Assembly (NCBI GenBank): GCA_039679385.1
Contig: JBDKVB010000173.1
Span: 1-45,662 of the forward strand
DNA from: Armatimonadia bacterium
Lineage (GTDB): Bacteria; Armatimonadota; Zipacnadia; Zipacnadales; JABUFB01
DNA length: 45,662 bases
Direction of reading: 5' to 3'
Notes under the pieces: generated by a model
Database searches by the model: none
What the model was told of the DNA's origin: nothing
The model's input: only the letters and a program-made list of their open reading frames with translations
Translations under genes and position numbers: made by a program
Shown: positions 1 through 8,448 of the stretch, piece after piece
Position numbering within the stretch: position 1 is the stretch's first letter
Layout: every line of letters begins with the position of its first letter

Positions 1-2
1 CC

Positions 3-668
3 AAGATCGTCAAGACGATCGACGAGATCGCCTTCCAGACAAACCTCCTGGCTCTCAACGCAGCCGTCGAAGCCGCTCGCGCCGGAGACGCAGGCAAGGG
101 CTTCGCCGTTGTCGCCGAGGAGGTGCGCAACCTCGCGATGCGCAGTGCCGAGGCGGCCAAGAACACCGCGAACCTCATCGAGGAGTCCGTCGCGCATGCC
201 GAGAGCGGCGTTGCGATGAACCGCGAGGTCTTCAGCCAGCTCCAGGAGATCAACGAGCAGATCCGCAAGGTCGGCGAGGTCATGGCCGAGATCACTGCGG
301 CCTCCGAGCAGCAGAGCCAGGGCGTGGAGCAGATCAACGTGGCTGTCGAGCAGATGGATCAGGTCACCCAGCAGAACGCTGCCAACTCGGAGGAGTCAGC
401 GAGCGCCGCCGAGGAGCTCTCGAGTCAGGCGGAAGAGCTGCGCAGCATGGTCGGCCGCTTCCAGATGACGGACAGCCAGGGCGGTGCCGCCAGGCCGCAG
501 GCACGTCCTGCCGCTGCCGCACCCGCAAGCAGCAGAAAGACCGAGCCTGGTGCGGCCTCCCGCACGCGCCCGGCCCCCGCGAGGTCTGGACGCGAAGCCA
601 CAGCACAGATCCCGTTGCCCGACGACGCCGCCGGTCGACGCGACGGACTGACGCTGCAGGACTTCTAG
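3..668 (+). CDS. Methyl-accepting chemotaxis protein, C-terminal part (5' truncated)
   Basis: This is the cytoplasmic signalling end of a chemoreceptor, which controls CheA kinase activity and is methylated by CheR and demethylated by CheB. The reading frame is open from the first bases of the window, so the sensory, transmembrane and HAMP parts lie upstream. About 221 residues remain. They begin at the hairpin tip ([20 protein letters not shown]), the most conserved MCP segment, and continue through [19 protein letters not shown] and a long heptad-rich return helix with Gln/Glu methylation-type sites. The tail from about residue 155 is rich in Ala, Pro, Arg and Ser, looks disordered, and ends in LTLQDF. 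No classical CheR-tethering pentapeptide (NWETF-like) is evident. It lies 108 bases upstream of cheR on the same strand, which fits one chemosensory operon. Its ligand cannot be judged from this fragment. Confidence 0.95.
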   Translation, partial: KIVKTIDEIAFQTNLLALNAAVEAARAGDAGKGFAVVAEEVRNLAMRSAEAAKNTANLIEESVAHAESGVAMNREVFSQLQEINEQIRKVGEVMAEITAASEQQSQGVEQINVAVEQMDQVTQQNAANSEESASAAEELSSQAEELRSMVGRFQMTDSQGGAARPQARPAAAAPASSRKTEPGAASRTRPAPARSGREATAQIPLPDDAAGRRDGLTLQDF

Positions 669-776
669 AGCCTCTCAGGCATGGGGCTCGGAAGGGTACC
701 GGGTCCCATGCCGATACAGCAAACCCGAACGGGTGAGAAGGCCGCACCAGTCTGAGCGCAAGGATGTAGACTCCCT

Positions 777-1604
777 GTGACCATAGTGCAGTCACCCAAA
801 GGACTAACCCGGGAGCAGTTCGGTGCCATCTGCCGCCTCACTCACGAGGTCTGCGGCATCAATCTGCATGAGGGCAAGGAGAGACTCGTCGAGGCTCGAC
901 TGGCACGGCGTCTTCGCGCTCTGGAGCTCGTCGACGTTGACCAGTACCTGGACTACCTGCGCGGCCCCTCCGGAGACACCGAGATCCTCCATATGGTCGA
1001 TGCCCTCACGACCAACAAGACCAGCTTCTTCCGCGAGCCGCAGCACTTCGATTTCCTGGCTGAGAGGGTGATCCCCGAAGCGACTGCTCGCGGCTCGCAG
1101 TTACGCCTCTGGAGCGCCGGCTGCTCCTCCGGAGAGGAACCCTTCACCATCGCCATGGTGGCGCTGGAGACTCTCGGAACCAACCGGGCAGCCTCCGTGC
1201 GCATCCTGGCAACGGACATCTCCGCCGAGATGCTCGACAAGGCCTCTGAGGGCGTCTACACCGAGGCCGCACTCGCCGAGGTGCCGCGCCCGCTCCTGAC
1301 CCGCTACTTCGAGCCGATCAAGGGTTCGGCGCCCCGCTCCTGGCGGGTTGGTTCGCTCTTGCGCCGGACGGTGACCTTCGCCCAGCTCAACCTCATGGAG
1401 AAGTGGCCGATGAGGGGACCCTTCGACGCGATCTTCTGTCGCAACGTCATGATCTACTTCGACCGCGAGACGCGAGATCACCTGGTCGAACGCTTCCGTC
1501 GGTTGCTGCACCCGGAGGGTTACCTGCTCGTAGGCCATTCGGAGAGCCTTACGGGAGCCGAGACCGGCCTGAGCTACGTCCAGCCCGCGGTCTATGCGCG
1601 ATGA
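777..1604 (+). CDS. cheR: CheR, chemoreceptor glutamate methyltransferase
   Basis: The protein (275 aa, the usual CheR length) transfers methyl groups from S-adenosylmethionine to glutamates of chemoreceptors. The N-terminal helical CheR domain (about 10-75) is followed by a Rossmann methyltransferase domain. Its SAM-binding signature LWSAGCSSGEEPF lies near residues 111-123, the acidic strand ATDISAEML near 142-150, and the typical CheR motif FCRNVMIYFD near 219-228. The start is GTG at 777, with an AGGA element at 761-764 about 12 nt upstream. That spacing is long, so the exact start is less certain than the identity. It is followed by cheD, whose ribosome-binding site overlaps the end of the gene. 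No TPR or other C-terminal extension is present, so it is a plain CheR rather than a fusion. Confidence 0.96.
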   Translation: MTIVQSPKGLTREQFGAICRLTHEVCGINLHEGKERLVEARLARRLRALELVDVDQYLDYLRGPSGDTEILHMVDALTTNKTSFFREPQHFDFLAERVIPEATARGSQLRLWSAGCSSGEEPFTIAMVALETLGTNRAASVRILATDISAEMLDKASEGVYTEAALAEVPRPLLTRYFEPIKGSAPRSWRVGSLLRRTVTFAQLNLMEKWPMRGPFDAIFCRNVMIYFDRETRDHLVERFRRLLHPEGYLLVGHSESLTGAETGLSYVQPAVYAR

Positions 1605-1629
1605 GACCGACCGCCGCAGAGGTGCGCAA

Positions 1630-2115
1630 GTGAAACACATCGTCGGCGTGGCAGATATGTGTGTGTCCTCAACCTCCGGGGATGTCATCGTCACCTATGC
1701 CCTGGGTAGTTGCCTCGGCCTGACGGTCCACGACCCTGTGGCGGGTGTCGGTGGGATGCTGCATGTCATGCTCCCGCTCTCGACAATCGACGCGGACCGC
1801 GCCCGCGAAAACCCCTGCATGTTCGTCGATACAGGAGTTCCACGCCTGTTCCTCGAGTGCTACAAGGCCGGCGCCGAGAAGCGTCGACTCCGGGTGAAGG
1901 TCGCAGGCGGAGCCTGGGTCCACCAGGGCGATGAGAGCGGAGACTTCTTCCAGATCGGCAAGCGCAATGTGCTCGTGCTGCGCAAGCTGCTGTGGCGTAA
2001 TGGAGTGCTTCTGGAGGCGGAAGACGTGGAGGGAACGTGCTCACGGACGATGTCGCTGGAGATCGGCTCCGGCCAGGTGCTGATACGGTCGGAGGGGCAG
2101 CAGCGGGACCTGTAA
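1630..2115 (+). CDS. cheD: CheD, chemoreceptor glutamine deamidase
   Basis: CheD converts specific receptor glutamines to methylatable glutamates and in many species is paired with CheC or CheX phosphatases. The product is about 161 aa. The catalytic Cys is C28 in GSCLG and the catalytic His is H45 in GGMLHVMLP, as in characterised CheD proteins. The frame is open back to an ATG at 1594 that overlaps cheR. I prefer GTG at 1630 because the protein then starts at the family-typical KHIVGVADM and an AGAGGTG element (1617-1623) sits six bases upstream. It lies between cheR and a cheY-like gene, so receptor adaptation enzymes and signal carriers are co-transcribed. A CheX-like gene two positions downstream is a plausible partner. 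Confidence 0.93.
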   Translation: MKHIVGVADMCVSSTSGDVIVTYALGSCLGLTVHDPVAGVGGMLHVMLPLSTIDADRARENPCMFVDTGVPRLFLECYKAGAEKRRLRVKVAGGAWVHQGDESGDFFQIGKRNVLVLRKLLWRNGVLLEAEDVEGTCSRTMSLEIGSGQVLIRSEGQQRDL

Positions 2116-2193
2116 GGGTCGCATCAAGCGGTCTGCGTACTCGCAGGTTCAGTCTCGGCTGGCCCTGCGTCCCCGGGTGAGGCGATAGGCACG

Positions 2194-2622
2194 ATGCAAC
2201 TGAATGTGATGATCGTCGACGACAGCATGGTGATGCGCAGCATGATCCGGCGCACCTTGCAGCTCAGTGGGCTGCCACTGGGCGACCTTCACGAGGCGGC
2301 TAACGGGGCCGAGGGGCTCGAGACGCTCGAAAACCACCCCATCGACCTGATCCTTGCCGACCTGAATATGCCGGTTATGGACGGCGAGACCATGATCGAG
2401 CACATCCGCGCCGATGCCGCCTTCTCGCACCTGCCGATCCTCATCGTATCCACCGAAGGCAGCTTCCGGCGCATCAGTCTTCTTCGCAGCAAGGGTGCCG
2501 AGTTCGTGCACAAGCCCTTCACGCCCGAGGCGATCCGCGAGGCCGTCTCGGACCTCACAGGAGTCGACTATGACCAACTCACTGGACCTGAGGCTGTATC
2601 GGGCAGCGGCCCAGACTTTTGA
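2194..2622 (+). CDS. CheY-like single-domain response regulator
   Basis: This is a stand-alone receiver domain, likely phosphorylated by CheA and acting on a motility output. The acidic pocket is in MIVDDS near residue 8-11, the phosphoacceptor is D56 in LADLNMPVMDG, the switch Thr/Ser region is LIVSTEGS, and the conserved Lys is in HKPF near residue 109. It is 142 aa, about 20 residues longer than a normal CheY. The extra tail (after about residue 125) is encoded entirely in the 53 bases that overlap the next gene, so it may be a by-product of stop placement. Because pilT genes rather than flagellar genes are in the window, the output could be type IV pili; that is inference. Confidence 0.92.
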   Translation: MQLNVMIVDDSMVMRSMIRRTLQLSGLPLGDLHEAANGAEGLETLENHPIDLILADLNMPVMDGETMIEHIRADAAFSHLPILIVSTEGSFRRISLLRSKGAEFVHKPFTPEAIREAVSDLTGVDYDQLTGPEAVSGSGPDF

Positions 2623-3043
2623 GGAGCTCGCCTTCCTCTTTGCCTATCCCCAGCAGGCGGAGGCTCAGAGCGCTGCGCCCACCGACGTCATAGCAAGCGC
2701 TTCCTTCCGCGGCCCGCTGCAGGGCCGTGTTACAGTGGCCTGCCCGCGCTCGATGCTGCCGGCGATCGCCCGCAACATGCTCGGAGAGGCAGAGGACCCG
2801 CCAGAGCTGCAGCAACTCGATGCCCTCAGCGAGATGGCCAACGTCGTGTGTGGCAATCTGCTGCCGACGCTTGCCCCTGAGGGGTCGGTCTTCCACATGG
2901 AGGCCCCGCAGGTCTTCGAGGGCGACCTCCTCCGCGCCGAGGACACCCCGGCCGCTCGCACCCGCCTAGAGTTCGACGAGGGCTGGGCAGAAGTGGGGTT
3001 GCACTTGCAGGACACCCGTACCGCCGACGGAGGGTGCCGATGA
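2570..3043 (+). CDS. CheX/CheC-family phosphatase-like protein
   Basis: The product (157 aa) resembles the CheC/CheX/FliY fold that dephosphorylates CheY-P. The key sign is the motif SEMANVVCGNLLP, giving E88 and N91 in the E-x-x-N arrangement used for CheY-P hydrolysis. Only one such motif is clear, as in CheX. The start is ATG 2570 with an AGGAG ribosome-binding site at 2559-2563 and a six-base gap, so the gene really does begin 53 bases inside the preceding cheY. It ends in an ATGA overlap with cheB at 3040-3043, showing tight translational coupling. CheX identity rather than CheC is an inference from length and the single motif; a phosphatase-dead relative is possible. Confidence 0.8.
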   Translation: MTNSLDLRLYRAAAQTFEELAFLFAYPQQAEAQSAAPTDVIASASFRGPLQGRVTVACPRSMLPAIARNMLGEAEDPPELQQLDALSEMANVVCGNLLPTLAPEGSVFHMEAPQVFEGDLLRAEDTPAARTRLEFDEGWAEVGLHLQDTRTADGGCR

Positions 3044-4089
3044 TCAGGGTTCTGGTGGTCGATGACTCCGCTATCGTGCGGCGGGTCCTCAGCGAGCAAC
3101 TGAACGCCCTCGACGACGTAGAGGTCGTCGGGACAGCCGTGGATCCCTACGTGGCCCGCGACCGGATCATGCAGCTCAAGCCTGATGTGATGACCCTTGA
3201 CGTTGAGATGCCACGCCTGGACGGCCTGTCCTTTCTGGCGACGCTGATGCGACACCACCCGATCCCGGTCGTGATCGTCAGCTCGCTGACGCCGCGCAAC
3301 AGCGACACGGCCTTACGTGCCCTGGCGCTGGGGGCGGTGGAGGTCGTGCCTAAGCCTGGGTCCTCCTACTCAGTGCCCGACGTCGGTCGCGAGTTGGCTC
3401 GGGCGGTTCGGGTCGCGGCTCGAGCCAAGCTGCGTCCACAAGCAGAAACGGAAGCAGGCCCAGAGCTCCTCCCGAGCACGGGCCTGCTCACTACCCACAA
3501 GGTCATCGCCATAGGCGCATCAACTGGTGGGACTACAGCCATCGAGGACGTGCTGAGGCGGCTTCCTCGCACAACCCCGGGCATCGTCATCGTCCAGCAC
3601 ATGCCCGAGTACTTCACAGGCCCCTTCGCAAAGCGTCTCAACCAGTTCTGCGAGATGGAGATCCGCGAAGGCGAAGACGGCGACCCGGTTGTTCCCGGGG
3701 TGGCAATCGTCGCCCGCGGAGCCCGGCACATGGTTCTGCAGCGCAGCGGGGCCAAGTACGTCGTGCGCATCAAGGACGGCCCGCCGGTGCATCACCAGAA
3801 GCCGGCCGTCGATCCGCTCTTCGAGTCCGTGGCCCAGGCCTGTGGCCCCAACGCTGTCGGAGCGCTTCTCACCGGCATGGGAGCCGACGGTGCACGAGGT
3901 CTACTGAGTATGCGCGAGGCCGGAGCGCAGACGATTGCCCAGGATGAGGCTACCTGTGTCGTCTTCGGGATGCCCAGGGAAGCGATCAAGCTCGGGGCGG
4001 CCCAGGAGGTCGTGCCACTGCCCAATATTGCCCAGCGCATCCTGACCTCTCTGGGCAGCGAGGCCGGCAAGCCCGCAGCAAAACACTGA
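3040..4089 (+). CDS. cheB: CheB, chemoreceptor methylesterase/deamidase response regulator
   Basis: CheB removes methyl groups from receptor glutamates when its receiver domain is phosphorylated by CheA. The protein is 349 aa. The receiver domain (1-120) has phosphoacceptor D54 in MTLDVEMPRLDG, and the C-terminal esterase domain (about 155-340) carries the catalytic triad S161 (GASTGG), H187 (VQHMPE) and D283 (GMGADGARG). The start is ATG 3040, overlapping the TGA of the upstream gene, with GGAGG at 3029-3033. A GTG at 3034 would add two residues but overlaps that ribosome-binding site. The stop is only 14 bases from the stop of a convergent TPR gene, with no obvious terminator between them. 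Confidence 0.97.
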   Translation: MIRVLVVDDSAIVRRVLSEQLNALDDVEVVGTAVDPYVARDRIMQLKPDVMTLDVEMPRLDGLSFLATLMRHHPIPVVIVSSLTPRNSDTALRALALGAVEVVPKPGSSYSVPDVGRELARAVRVAARAKLRPQAETEAGPELLPSTGLLTTHKVIAIGASTGGTTAIEDVLRRLPRTTPGIVIVQHMPEYFTGPFAKRLNQFCEMEIREGEDGDPVVPGVAIVARGARHMVLQRSGAKYVVRIKDGPPVHHQKPAVDPLFESVAQACGPNAVGALLTGMGADGARGLLSMREAGAQTIAQDEATCVVFGMPREAIKLGAAQEVVPLPNIAQRILTSLGSEAGKPAAKH

Positions 4090-4103
4090 ACTCCCAGCGC
4101 CCC

Positions 4104-5489
4104 TCAGGGCTGCTTCTTCAGCTCCGCGATGCGGTCCCGAGCCTGCTGGATCACCGCTGCGTAGCTGCCCGGGGCGTTGTCCACGAAGCCCTGGTAGGCC
4201 TCGATGGCCTCCGGAAAGCGCTTGAGTTCCTCGCACACGAGGGCCTTGTTGTAGTACGCCTCTGCGAAGCTGGGCTTAAGCTGCAGAGCGCGATCATAGT
4301 CGACGAGAGCCGCCGGGTACTGCTTGAGGCCCTGGTGCGCAGCCCCGCGAGCATTGTAGTAGCGGGCGTCGTTGGCCTTCAGTGCCAGGGCGCGGTTGAA
4401 GTCCGCGAGAGCCTGCTCGTTGTGGCCATCGGCACTGTAGGCGCTTCCGCGGCCGTAGAGGGCCTCCGCATGGGACGGGTTCAGCAGCAGCGCCTTGTCG
4501 AAGTCCTTGATTGCTCCCGCGTAGTCTTGCTTCCCCTCTGAACGAGCGATGCCGCGATCTGCGTACAGGTCTGGGGCCGACGGGTACAGCTCGATCGCCT
4601 TGTCATAGTCGGCGATGGCGCGGTCGAAGTCCTGGGCGCTCTCAACATACGCCAGGCCCCGGTGATGGTAGGCCTGGTAGTTCGACGGGTCGCGGCTGAT
4701 CGCCTCGGTGAAGTCGGCGATGGCGCCGGTGAGGTTCTGCGTCGCCATACGGGCATTGCCGCGACAGTGGTACGCGTAGGCAAGTCCGGGGTTGAGTGCG
4801 AGGGCACGGTCGTAGTCGGCCAGCGCTTCACCATAGCTGCCCAGCGCATAGTGAGTGTTGCCGCGGCTGACAAGCGTCCAGGCACTGTCCGGCTGCAACT
4901 GGATCGCACGATCGTAGTCAGCCAGGCACCCCTGGTACTCGCCGCGGGCATACCGGGCAGTGGCTCTCGCTGTATAGGTCGTCGGGTCCTTCGGGTCAGC
5001 AGTGATCGAGGCGTCGTAGTCCGCGATGGCGCGCATGTAGTCGGCCTTCGCGTAGTAGGCGTTCCCCCGGTTGCGCAGAACTCGCGGTGACTTCGGGTCG
5101 ATCGCAAGGGCCCTCGTGTAGTCGATCAGGGCGGCGTCCATCTTGCCCTGCCGGTAGTACAAGTCACCACGGCGTGCCACAGCCCCCGACTTGGGGTCAA
5201 GCTCGATCGCCCGGTTGTAGTCGGCCAGGGCTTGCGGGAGCTGGTTCATCGCGGCATACACGTTCCCGCGTGCCAGGTAGATGGCCGCCAGGGACGGGTC
5301 CAGCCCTGCTGCCCTGTCGAGGTCGCCCATGGCCTTCTCATAGTCCCCTGCATCGTAGAAGGCGACCGCTCGATTGGTGTATTCCTGGGCCGTCTGGGGA
5401 GCCTGCTGGGTCTGGGCAAAGCCTGGACCCAGACACAGGGCCAGGCCTGCCGCAACCAGGATCGAGCACAAAGCCTTCGTCTTCAGCAT
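4104..5489 (-). CDS. Secreted tetratricopeptide-repeat protein
   Basis: The protein (461 aa) is a nearly uninterrupted TPR solenoid that probably acts as a binding scaffold in the periplasm or cell envelope. The N-terminus (MLKTKALCSILVAAGLAL, then GPGFAQ) is a typical Sec signal peptide with a cleavage site near residue 26. About twelve 34-residue TPR units follow, each with patterns such as A.A..DYDRAI.LDP, where aspartate and tyrosine are unusually regular. In DNA this appears as an imperfect tandem repeat of about 102 bases. ATG 5489 is preferred over a TTG one codon upstream, since an AGGTGA element lies six bases before the ATG. It is divergent from the beta-helix gene at 5643 and convergent with cheB. 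No partner can be named from sequence. Confidence 0.85.
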   Translation of the reverse strand: MLKTKALCSILVAAGLALCLGPGFAQTQQAPQTAQEYTNRAVAFYDAGDYEKAMGDLDRAAGLDPSLAAIYLARGNVYAAMNQLPQALADYNRAIELDPKSGAVARRGDLYYRQGKMDAALIDYTRALAIDPKSPRVLRNRGNAYYAKADYMRAIADYDASITADPKDPTTYTARATARYARGEYQGCLADYDRAIQLQPDSAWTLVSRGNTHYALGSYGEALADYDRALALNPGLAYAYHCRGNARMATQNLTGAIADFTEAISRDPSNYQAYHHRGLAYVESAQDFDRAIADYDKAIELYPSAPDLYADRGIARSEGKQDYAGAIKDFDKALLLNPSHAEALYGRGSAYSADGHNEQALADFNRALALKANDARYYNARGAAHQGLKQYPAALVDYDRALQLKPSFAEAYYNKALVCEELKRFPEAIEAYQGFVDNAPGSYAAVIQQARDRIAELKKQP

Positions 5490-5492
5490 CAA

Positions 5493-5642
5493 CTATCACC
5501 TGCACAGTAGTGAACCGGGTCCTGCCCGTTTCTCCCCCGCCTCCGCAGAGACCTGCGGGCTGAAGGTAACGGCTGTCCCTCGGGCGAAGGACACCCCAGC
5601 CGTCTACTGCCCGGGTATCCCACGAAGGGTTAGGTGGTCAAG
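5493..5642 (+). promoter_or_regulatory. Divergent leader region with stacked hairpins upstream of the beta-helix gene
   Basis: This 150-base region separates the divergent TPR and beta-helix genes. On the + strand it contains a perfect 6-bp hairpin with a four-base loop (CCGCAG 5543-5548 / CTGCGG 5553-5558). A second, longer hairpin follows (ACGGCTG 5569-5575 with TCC, pairing with GGA and CAGCCGT 5597-5603). The purine-rich ribosome-binding site AGGTGG (5632-5637) lies downstream. No known riboswitch class could be matched by eye. It may be a structured 5' leader, or only GC-rich spacer. Confidence 0.35.
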
Positions 5643-8372
5643 ATGCTCTCTCGAGCCGTCCTCGCCACACTTCTCCTGCTGTCGATTGGAGGTGCTGCGA
5701 TGGCCGCCGACGCGCAGTCCATGGCGCTGTATGTCTCCCCCACGGGTAACGACGCCTGGTCCGGCAGGTACCCAACGCCTCGCGATGGAGACGGGCCACT
5801 GGCGACCCTCACCGGTGCCCGTGACGCCCTTCGCCGCCTCAAGGCAGCCTCAGCCTTCCCGGTAGGCGGCATCAGCGTCGCAGTCCAGCCCGGTACCTAC
5901 GAGCTATCGTCCCCTCTGGAGCTCACCGATGCCGACTCGGGCCTTGCGCAGGGCGACGTCATCTACCGCGCCTGGCCGGAGCGCCAGGTTCACCTCGTCG
6001 GCGGGAAGGTCGTCCGCAACTGGACGCCGGTTACCGATCCGACTGTGCTTTCAAGACTCGACCCATCGGCACGCGGCAAGGTCATGCAGGCCGACCTGCG
6101 GGCTGCCGGCGTCACCGACCTCGGTGAAGTCGTCTCCGAGGGCAGGCGACTTGAGTTCTTCTTCAAGGACGAGCCCATGACCCTCTCCCGCTGGCCGAAC
6201 GAGGGCTTCGTCAAGATCGTCGACGTGCTCAACCTGAACCCGGTGGATGTGCGAGGCACCAAGGGCGACCGCGGCGGCAAGTTCGTCTACGACGGCGACC
6301 GCCCCAAGCGCTGGACCACAGAGAGCGACCCCTGGCTGCACGGCTACTGGTTCTGGGACTGGGCGGACCAGCGCATGAAGGTCGAGTCCATCGACACCGA
6401 CAAGCGCATCATCTCTCTTGCGCCGCCGCAGCACAGCTACGGGTACCGCAAGGGCCAGTGGTACTACGCCCTGAATCTGCTGTGCGAACTGGACAGCCCG
6501 GGCGAGTGGTACCTCGATCGCCAGACCGGGATACTCTACTTCTGGCCACCTTCACCGATCACCGACGGCTCCGCCGTGGTCTCAGTGCTCGGCGACATGG
6601 TCAAGCTGAGCAACGCCTCCAACGTGATCTTCGAGGGCTTCACCTTCGAGGGCTCACGCGGGTCTGGAATCGTGATGAGCGGCGGCGAGCACAACCAGGT
6701 GCTCGGCTGCACCTTCCGCAACCTCGGCTCCTGGGCTGTGAAGGTCTCCGGCGGCGCTGCCAACTCGGTGATCGGCTGCGACGTCTACAACGTCGGTAAC
6801 GGCGGCATCTCCCTCAGCGGGGGCGACCGCAACACCATCACTCCGGCAGGGCATCTGGCTGAGAACAACCACATCCACCACTACGGCCGCTGGAACCGCA
6901 TGTACCAACCGGCCATCTCCCTGTCCGGCGTCGGGAATCGCGCTGCTCACAACCTGATCCACAACGCTCCACACGAGGCGATCGCCTTTAGCGGCAATGA
7001 GCACGTGATCGAGTACAACGAGATCCATAGTGTGTGCTACGAGTCCAATGATGCCGGCGCCATCTACGCGGGCCGCAACTGGACCATGCGCGGGACGACC
7101 ATCCGCTACAACTACCTGCACGACATCAGCGGCTTCGAGGGACGAGGCTGCGTCGGCGTGTACCTTGATGACATGTACTGCGGCACCGCCATCAACAACA
7201 ACCTGTTCTATCGCGTGACCCGGGCTGCCTTCATCGGCGGCGGACGGGACAACTCCATCGAGAACAACGTCTTCGTGGACTGCCGTCCGGCGGTGCATGT
7301 TGATGCTCGGGCCATGGGCTGGGCCAAACCCGGGGCCGAGAGCTGGGTCAAGGAATCCAGCGAGAAGGGCACGCACCTGGGTCTGCCCTACCTCAAGCCG
7401 CCCTACAGCGAGCGGTACCCGCAGTTGCTGAACATCGTCTCCACCGACCCCTTCGCGCCCATGGGGAACCGCATCGACCGCAACATATGTGTGGGTGGTC
7501 GTTGGGACGAGATCGAGGGTAAGGGGCGGCCCTTCCTCACAATCGGGGACAACCTCCTCGACCAGGATCCGCTCTTTGTGGACGCCGAGCACCTCAACTT
7601 CCAGCTCAAGCCGCAGTCCCCGGCGTACCAGATCGGCTTCGAGCGTCTGCCCATCGAGAAGATGGGACTGTACAAGGACCCGCGACGGGCTTCCTGGCCG
7701 GTCACCCACAGCGTTCGACCTGCCCAGATTCCGCCGGCACCGGCTCCGCGGGCCGCACGCACCAACCCCGTGGTCTTTCGCGTTCCTGCTCGAACTCAGG
7801 CAGTGAAGGTGGATGGGACGCTGAACGCCGAGGAGTGGTTCGGCCTGGACACCACTCGTGGGATCACGGTGGAGCAGGGCATCAACGGCGAGAAGCTCGC
7901 CCGCAAGAGTCAGGCATGGCTGGCCTATGATGCGCAATACCTGTACCTTGCGATTGACAACGCTGTGGACCCGCTCCAGGCTCTTCGTCCCGGTGATACC
8001 TGGGGCCAGGACGATGCGGTCGAGGTCTCGCTCCAGAACTCCGCAGCCGGCAAGACCGCACCGATCCTCGTGCTCCGAGGCTTCCCTTCCGGTCACTTCG
8101 TGGGTTCGGACGAACCCGGGACACCGAAGGCCGTCGTCGATACGGCTGCACAGGGCGTGCTCTATGCTGCCCGTGCGGTCAACGCTGCCCGCTGGACTGC
8201 GGAGTGGCGGATTCCCTGGGCATCCCTCGGGATCGACCCGTCAACCCAGACACGCTTCGCCTTCAACCTCTGTGTGCGTAAGTCGGCTGAGCCCCTGTGG
8301 GTCGAGTGGCAGGGAACCGGCACCTACACCTGGGAAGTGAGCCAGGCTGGCGTGATCGAACTGGTCAGATAG
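5643..8372 (+). CDS. Secreted right-handed parallel beta-helix protein with CBM9-like C-terminal domain
   Basis: The protein (909 aa) is predicted to be exported and to bind or cleave an acidic or complex polysaccharide. A signal peptide (about 1-22, ending GGAAMAA) precedes the segment ALYVSPTGNDAWSG, a hallmark of this family of secreted beta-helix proteins. A region of right-handed beta-helix repeats follows (about 310-560), with runs such as NVIFEGFTFEGS and NHIHHYGRW. Residues from about 718 (VKVDGTLNAEEW) to the end look like a family 9 carbohydrate-binding or DOMON-type beta-sandwich. I chose ATG 5643, which has AGGTGG five bases upstream; a GTG at 5634 would add three residues. No catalytic set can be assigned, so lyase, epimerase or pure binding roles all remain possible. 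A strong terminator follows at 8382. Confidence 0.85.
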   Translation: MLSRAVLATLLLLSIGGAAMAADAQSMALYVSPTGNDAWSGRYPTPRDGDGPLATLTGARDALRRLKAASAFPVGGISVAVQPGTYELSSPLELTDADSGLAQGDVIYRAWPERQVHLVGGKVVRNWTPVTDPTVLSRLDPSARGKVMQADLRAAGVTDLGEVVSEGRRLEFFFKDEPMTLSRWPNEGFVKIVDVLNLNPVDVRGTKGDRGGKFVYDGDRPKRWTTESDPWLHGYWFWDWADQRMKVESIDTDKRIISLAPPQHSYGYRKGQWYYALNLLCELDSPGEWYLDRQTGILYFWPPSPITDGSAVVSVLGDMVKLSNASNVIFEGFTFEGSRGSGIVMSGGEHNQVLGCTFRNLGSWAVKVSGGAANSVIGCDVYNVGNGGISLSGGDRNTITPAGHLAENNHIHHYGRWNRMYQPAISLSGVGNRAAHNLIHNAPHEAIAFSGNEHVIEYNEIHSVCYESNDAGAIYAGRNWTMRGTTIRYNYLHDISGFEGRGCVGVYLDDMYCGTAINNNLFYRVTRAAFIGGGRDNSIENNVFVDCRPAVHVDARAMGWAKPGAESWVKESSEKGTHLGLPYLKPPYSERYPQLLNIVSTDPFAPMGNRIDRNICVGGRWDEIEGKGRPFLTIGDNLLDQDPLFVDAEHLNFQLKPQSPAYQIGFERLPIEKMGLYKDPRRASWPVTHSVRPAQIPPAPAPRAARTNPVVFRVPARTQAVKVDGTLNAEEWFGLDTTRGITVEQGINGEKLARKSQAWLAYDAQYLYLAIDNAVDPLQALRPGDTWGQDDAVEVSLQNSAAGKTAPILVLRGFPSGHFVGSDEPGTPKAVVDTAAQGVLYAARAVNAARWTAEWRIPWASLGIDPSTQTRFAFNLCVRKSAEPLWVEWQGTGTYTWEVSQAGVIELVR

Positions 8373-8381
8373 CCTTCGTGT

Positions 8382-8418
8382 AGAGGGCCCCGGACACAGC
8401 CGTGCCGGGGCCCTCTTT
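8382..8418. terminator. Bidirectional intrinsic terminator
   Basis: A perfect 12-bp inverted repeat (AGAGGGCCCCGG 8382-8393 / CCGGGGCCCTCT 8405-8416) with an 11-base loop is followed by TTT. It sits between two convergent genes, ten bases after the beta-helix stop and 30 bases before the stop of the minus-strand propeller gene. It can serve both strands, although the U-tract is short. Confidence 0.85.
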
Positions 8419-8448
8419 CCCTGTGCGACCAAGCGTCTCATACCGACC

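Noticed and set aside
6654-8096. A 480-codon minus-strand open frame inside the beta-helix gene
   Set aside because: Antisense shadow of GC-rich coding sequence. The plus-strand gene has a signal peptide and family motifs through this stretch.
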